A DNA stretch of 8,839 nucleotides, from positions 1 through 8,839 of the forward strand of contig JAJZCU010000060.1 of assembly GCA_021828935.1 (NCBI GenBank). Reading direction: 5' to 3'. The position numbers were made by a program, and so were the translations under genes. Positions 7,025 to 8,839 of the stretch are shown here, piece after piece (within the stretch, counting starts at the first letter, position 1; each line of letters begins with the position of its first letter). A model generated the notes under the pieces. The model was not told where the DNA came from. It saw only the letters and a program-made list of their open reading frames with translations, and searched no databases. This DNA is from Planctomycetota bacterium. GTDB lineage: Bacteria > Planctomycetota > Phycisphaerae > WQYP01.

Positions 7025-8125
7025 ATGCCGGACTTGACCGTGCTTTTTTACAATCCCCCGTCGTTGCGACCTCCGCGGCTCGGCGCCATATGCGCCGCCG
7101 CCCTCGCCATGCTGGCGTCCGCGGCTGGCAGGCCGGCGATAGCCTCCGCAACCACCGGCGGCACTGGCCCGACGGCCACTCTGCGTCCGGCGCCGACGCA
7201 GGGGACGCTCACTCCACCGCCCGCCGATCGTCTCATCACGCTGGGGCCTATCGACGCTTGGAAGCCGGGGCAAAACCCGACCCAACGCTGGCGCCTGGCT
7301 GGCGCGGCGCCCGTGAACCTGCACGACTGCTTATGGCTGCCGGCGGGAACGAATCACTCGATCATAAAATACCTCTATCGACCACATTCGGTTGGGTTTG
7401 TTAGGAAAGGGCTCCGCAACGCGCTTGGGCAAATAAAGTTGAAGGCATTCGCCAATTTGGCCATTCGCGGACGCGTCCTCACATGGCGGTGGCTCGGCCG
7501 ACCAACGCCACGGGTCGCCCAGGCGCTGCTCTACAGCATGATTGTTTTGGAAAAGAACAAAAACTCGCCGACCGTCGCACTGACGTTTCTGAAAATACCC
7601 CGCTGGCGCCCTACGCCGCCCGGCCGCGGCCTGCCCCCCCTGCCGAAATGGCTCTCCTATACGCTGTTCCCGAAAACAATACCCGACTCCGGCTCGCCCG
7701 CATGGTTGATCACGCCCGAGGCCGGTGGTCATCGGTTGCGCTGGACGGGAACTTTCTCCAAGCACCGTGCGTACACCTTCACCGCGGCGTTCAGCCTGCC
7801 GCCGCACGGTGGTCCCATGCACGTCACGTCGTCCCAGTCTCGCCTGTTGCAGATCAGCCATATTTTCCTAATGAACACCATTCGCTCAGAGCTTCAAACC
7901 AAGGCTATAATCAAATCAAATTCGGATTCGGCACCGGCAAAGGAGCGTGCCAGGCGCAAGTTGATGCGGCTCAAGAAAAAAGTTGCGCTGGGAGTTAACG
8001 AGCTCATGGAAATCAGCACGGCGCCCGCCGCCACCGTCGCGGTTGCGGTTCGGGGTAGTGAGTTGCCGATCGCGTACGTCACTGTGTCCCCAGCCAAGAA
8101 ACCGAAGAAAGCAAAACATCACTAA
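7025..8125 (+). CDS. Exported protein repeating the GAP1 C-terminal domain
   Basis: I do not recognise a named family for this 366-residue protein. Residues 16-40 look like a signal peptide: basic start PPRLG, hydrophobic core AICAAALAMLASAAG and a plausible cleavage after PAIA at 37-40. A Thr/Pro/Ala-rich stretch follows to about residue 70. The rest is related to the GAP1 C-terminal domain of the preceding gene: TWRWL at 153-157 (595 there), LPPLPKWLSYTLFPK at 203-217 (LPPLPTGLTYLVFPK there) and AVRGSELPIAYVTVSP at 341-356 (AIRGSDLPVEYVTYVP there). The first two blocks are exactly 50 residues apart in both. A basic, possibly helical stretch (residues 300-325) precedes the last block, as in GAP1, and the tail is Lys-rich. 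It starts one base after the GAP1 stop, so the two are co-expressed. It likely acts outside the inner membrane, perhaps assembling with the GAP1 domain. Confidence 0.75.
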   Translation: MPDLTVLFYNPPSLRPPRLGAICAAALAMLASAAGRPAIASATTGGTGPTATLRPAPTQGTLTPPPADRLITLGPIDAWKPGQNPTQRWRLAGAAPVNLHDCLWLPAGTNHSIIKYLYRPHSVGFVRKGLRNALGQIKLKAFANLAIRGRVLTWRWLGRPTPRVAQALLYSMIVLEKNKNSPTVALTFLKIPRWRPTPPGRGLPPLPKWLSYTLFPKTIPDSGSPAWLITPEAGGHRLRWTGTFSKHRAYTFTAAFSLPPHGGPMHVTSSQSRLLQISHIFLMNTIRSELQTKAIIKSNSDSAPAKERARRKLMRLKKKVALGVNELMEISTAPAATVAVAVRGSELPIAYVTVSPAKKPKKAKHH

Positions 8126-8139
8126 GCAAGTGGTGGAGG
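8117..8139 (+). promoter_or_regulatory. Stop-codon hairpin and strong ribosome binding site before the fourth operon gene
   Basis: GGAGG at 8135-8139 lies eight bases before ATG 8148 and is the strongest binding site in the operon. Just upstream, CATCAC (8117-8122) can pair with GTGGTG (8130-8135) around a 7-base loop that contains the stop codon of the previous gene. Terminating ribosomes would open this stem, which fits translational coupling. The pairing is short and includes one wobble. Confidence 0.4.
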
Positions 8140-8147
8140 TCAGTAAA

Positions 8148-8839
8148 ATGCGTATAAAATCAATTCCCGTTATGCGTGCATCACCTCACGGAAATTGGCG
8201 CCGCGTCCGGCGCGTCCTGTTCGTCATCGCCGCGTTCGGCTGCTCCCTTGCTGCCGGATTTTCCCCGTTCACCGGCACGCCTGGCATGCCCACCGCGGCC
8301 CCGACGCCCACGGCGCCGCGCAATGTTCCCTTTCCAATAAACGGCCCCCACCCGCTGACGCCCGCATTCCCTGGGCTGGCCGCGCCGCACACGCCGGTCG
8401 GGGTCCATGTATTGGCGCTGCCGACAGCACGGCTAAAAGCCCTCTCGAAACGGAACCTGCCGCCGGGCGCCGCGCAGCTTATCTTGGTTTCTGCCAACCC
8501 TTTCAGCGTCCGCAAGTTTCGCCTGCCCGCAAAGCCGGGCGCCGAAATTGTTGTGACATATCGGGTGCAACACAATGGCGGCTTGGGCGGGGTTAGCCAC
8601 AAGAAAGCGCTAACGCTCTTTATTAAGGACAGGAGAATTTGGGGGCGGCTTCCCACAAAAAGTCACAGGGCCGCGATTTTGAAGGCGTTAAGGTTTCTGG
8701 CATTGCGGGTTGAGAATACGAAGGGCGCAATAGTGCGGGCGTTCCAGTTCTGCCCGGTCCGCCGCATTTCCCTGAGTCTTAGCGCGACGGCCACGATCCG
8801 CCCAAACAACCCCAAGGCCCGGCTTGAGGTGCCGCGGAT
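8148..8839 (+). CDS. Second exported relative of the GAP1 C-terminal domain (3'-partial)
   Basis: The frame is open from ATG 8148 to the window end (230 codons) with no stop. Residues 17-38 form a signal peptide: WRRVRRV, then hydrophobic LFVIAAFGCSLAAG, with likely cleavage near residues 36-38. Cys32 does not sit in a proper lipobox. A Pro/Thr/Ala-rich segment to about residue 85 follows, as in the preceding gene. From about residue 118 the pattern weakly follows the GAP1 C-terminal domain: FRLPAKPGAEIVVTY, then LTLFIKDRRIWGRL at 155-168 in place of LSLKAQNATWRWL, then ALRVENTKGAIVRAFQF at 185-201 in place of the MIQL...IALAF region. The LPPLP block is not seen at the expected distance, so this copy is divergent. 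It lies 22 bases after the previous stop. The gene is well supported; the homology is moderate and the function unknown. Confidence 0.65.
   Translation, partial: MRIKSIPVMRASPHGNWRRVRRVLFVIAAFGCSLAAGFSPFTGTPGMPTAAPTPTAPRNVPFPINGPHPLTPAFPGLAAPHTPVGVHVLALPTARLKALSKRNLPPGAAQLILVSANPFSVRKFRLPAKPGAEIVVTYRVQHNGGLGGVSHKKALTLFIKDRRIWGRLPTKSHRAAILKALRFLALRVENTKGAIVRAFQFCPVRRISLSLSATATIRPNNPKARLEVPR

Noticed and set aside
8220..8260. Lipobox or twin-arginine signal in the last protein
   Set aside because: The residues before Cys32 (Ala-Phe-Gly) do not fit a lipobox, and RRVRRV lacks the S/T-R-R-x-F pattern. An ordinary signal peptide fits better.
8186..8656. 156-codon minus-strand frame and a 133-codon + frame at 8195-8596
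   Set aside because: Both are shadows of the open frame from ATG 8148, which has a strong binding site, a signal peptide and similarity to the neighbouring proteins.
1..8839. CRISPR arrays, tRNA or rRNA genes, insertion sequences, attachment sites
   Set aside because: I found no regularly spaced repeats, no tRNA or rRNA-like stretches, no transposase motifs and no terminal inverted repeats by eye. Distant or very short elements could be missed.

Overview
The window reads as a GC-rich bacterial chromosome fragment. My best guess is a planctomycete of the Phycisphaerae type. This is inferred from the high GC content and from the pairing of a zinc-ribbon TRAFAC-type GTPase with a GAP1-N2-like protein, a combination I associate with planctomycetes. 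Lineage is not proven by anything in the sequence. All supported genes lie on the + strand.

Positions 1-2563 are housekeeping metabolism. The window opens inside the 3' end of homoserine dehydrogenase (C-terminal ACT domain). After 34 bases comes a metalloenzyme of the archaeal-type phosphoglycerate mutase family, best read here as the alternative homoserine kinase because it follows homoserine dehydrogenase. A GalU-like UTP-glucose-1-phosphate uridylyltransferase follows. Positions 2564-2956 hold no supported gene. They contain a weak hairpin just after galU, then a good sigma70-type promoter and a perfect 7-bp inverted repeat in the leader of the next operon.

Positions 2957-8839 form one tightly packed operon. 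It encodes (i) a cytosolic GTPase with Cys-x2-Cys zinc-ribbon-like motifs; (ii) a GAP1-like protein whose N-terminal part matches the GTPase-associated family, followed by one membrane helix, a basic low-complexity linker and a C-terminal domain I do not recognise; (iii) an exported protein that repeats this C-terminal domain; and (iv) a second exported, more divergent relative, cut by the window end. Topology suggests that the GTPase and GAP1-N2 part sit in the cytosol, while the C-terminal domain and the two downstream proteins lie outside the inner membrane. The operon could therefore link a nucleotide switch to an extracytoplasmic structure. That function is inference.

The strongest novelty is the repeated extracytoplasmic domain. 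It has a TWRWL block, an LPPLP block exactly 50 residues later and a terminal RGS(D/E)LP block, and its codon usage differs from the GAP1-N2 half to which it is fused.
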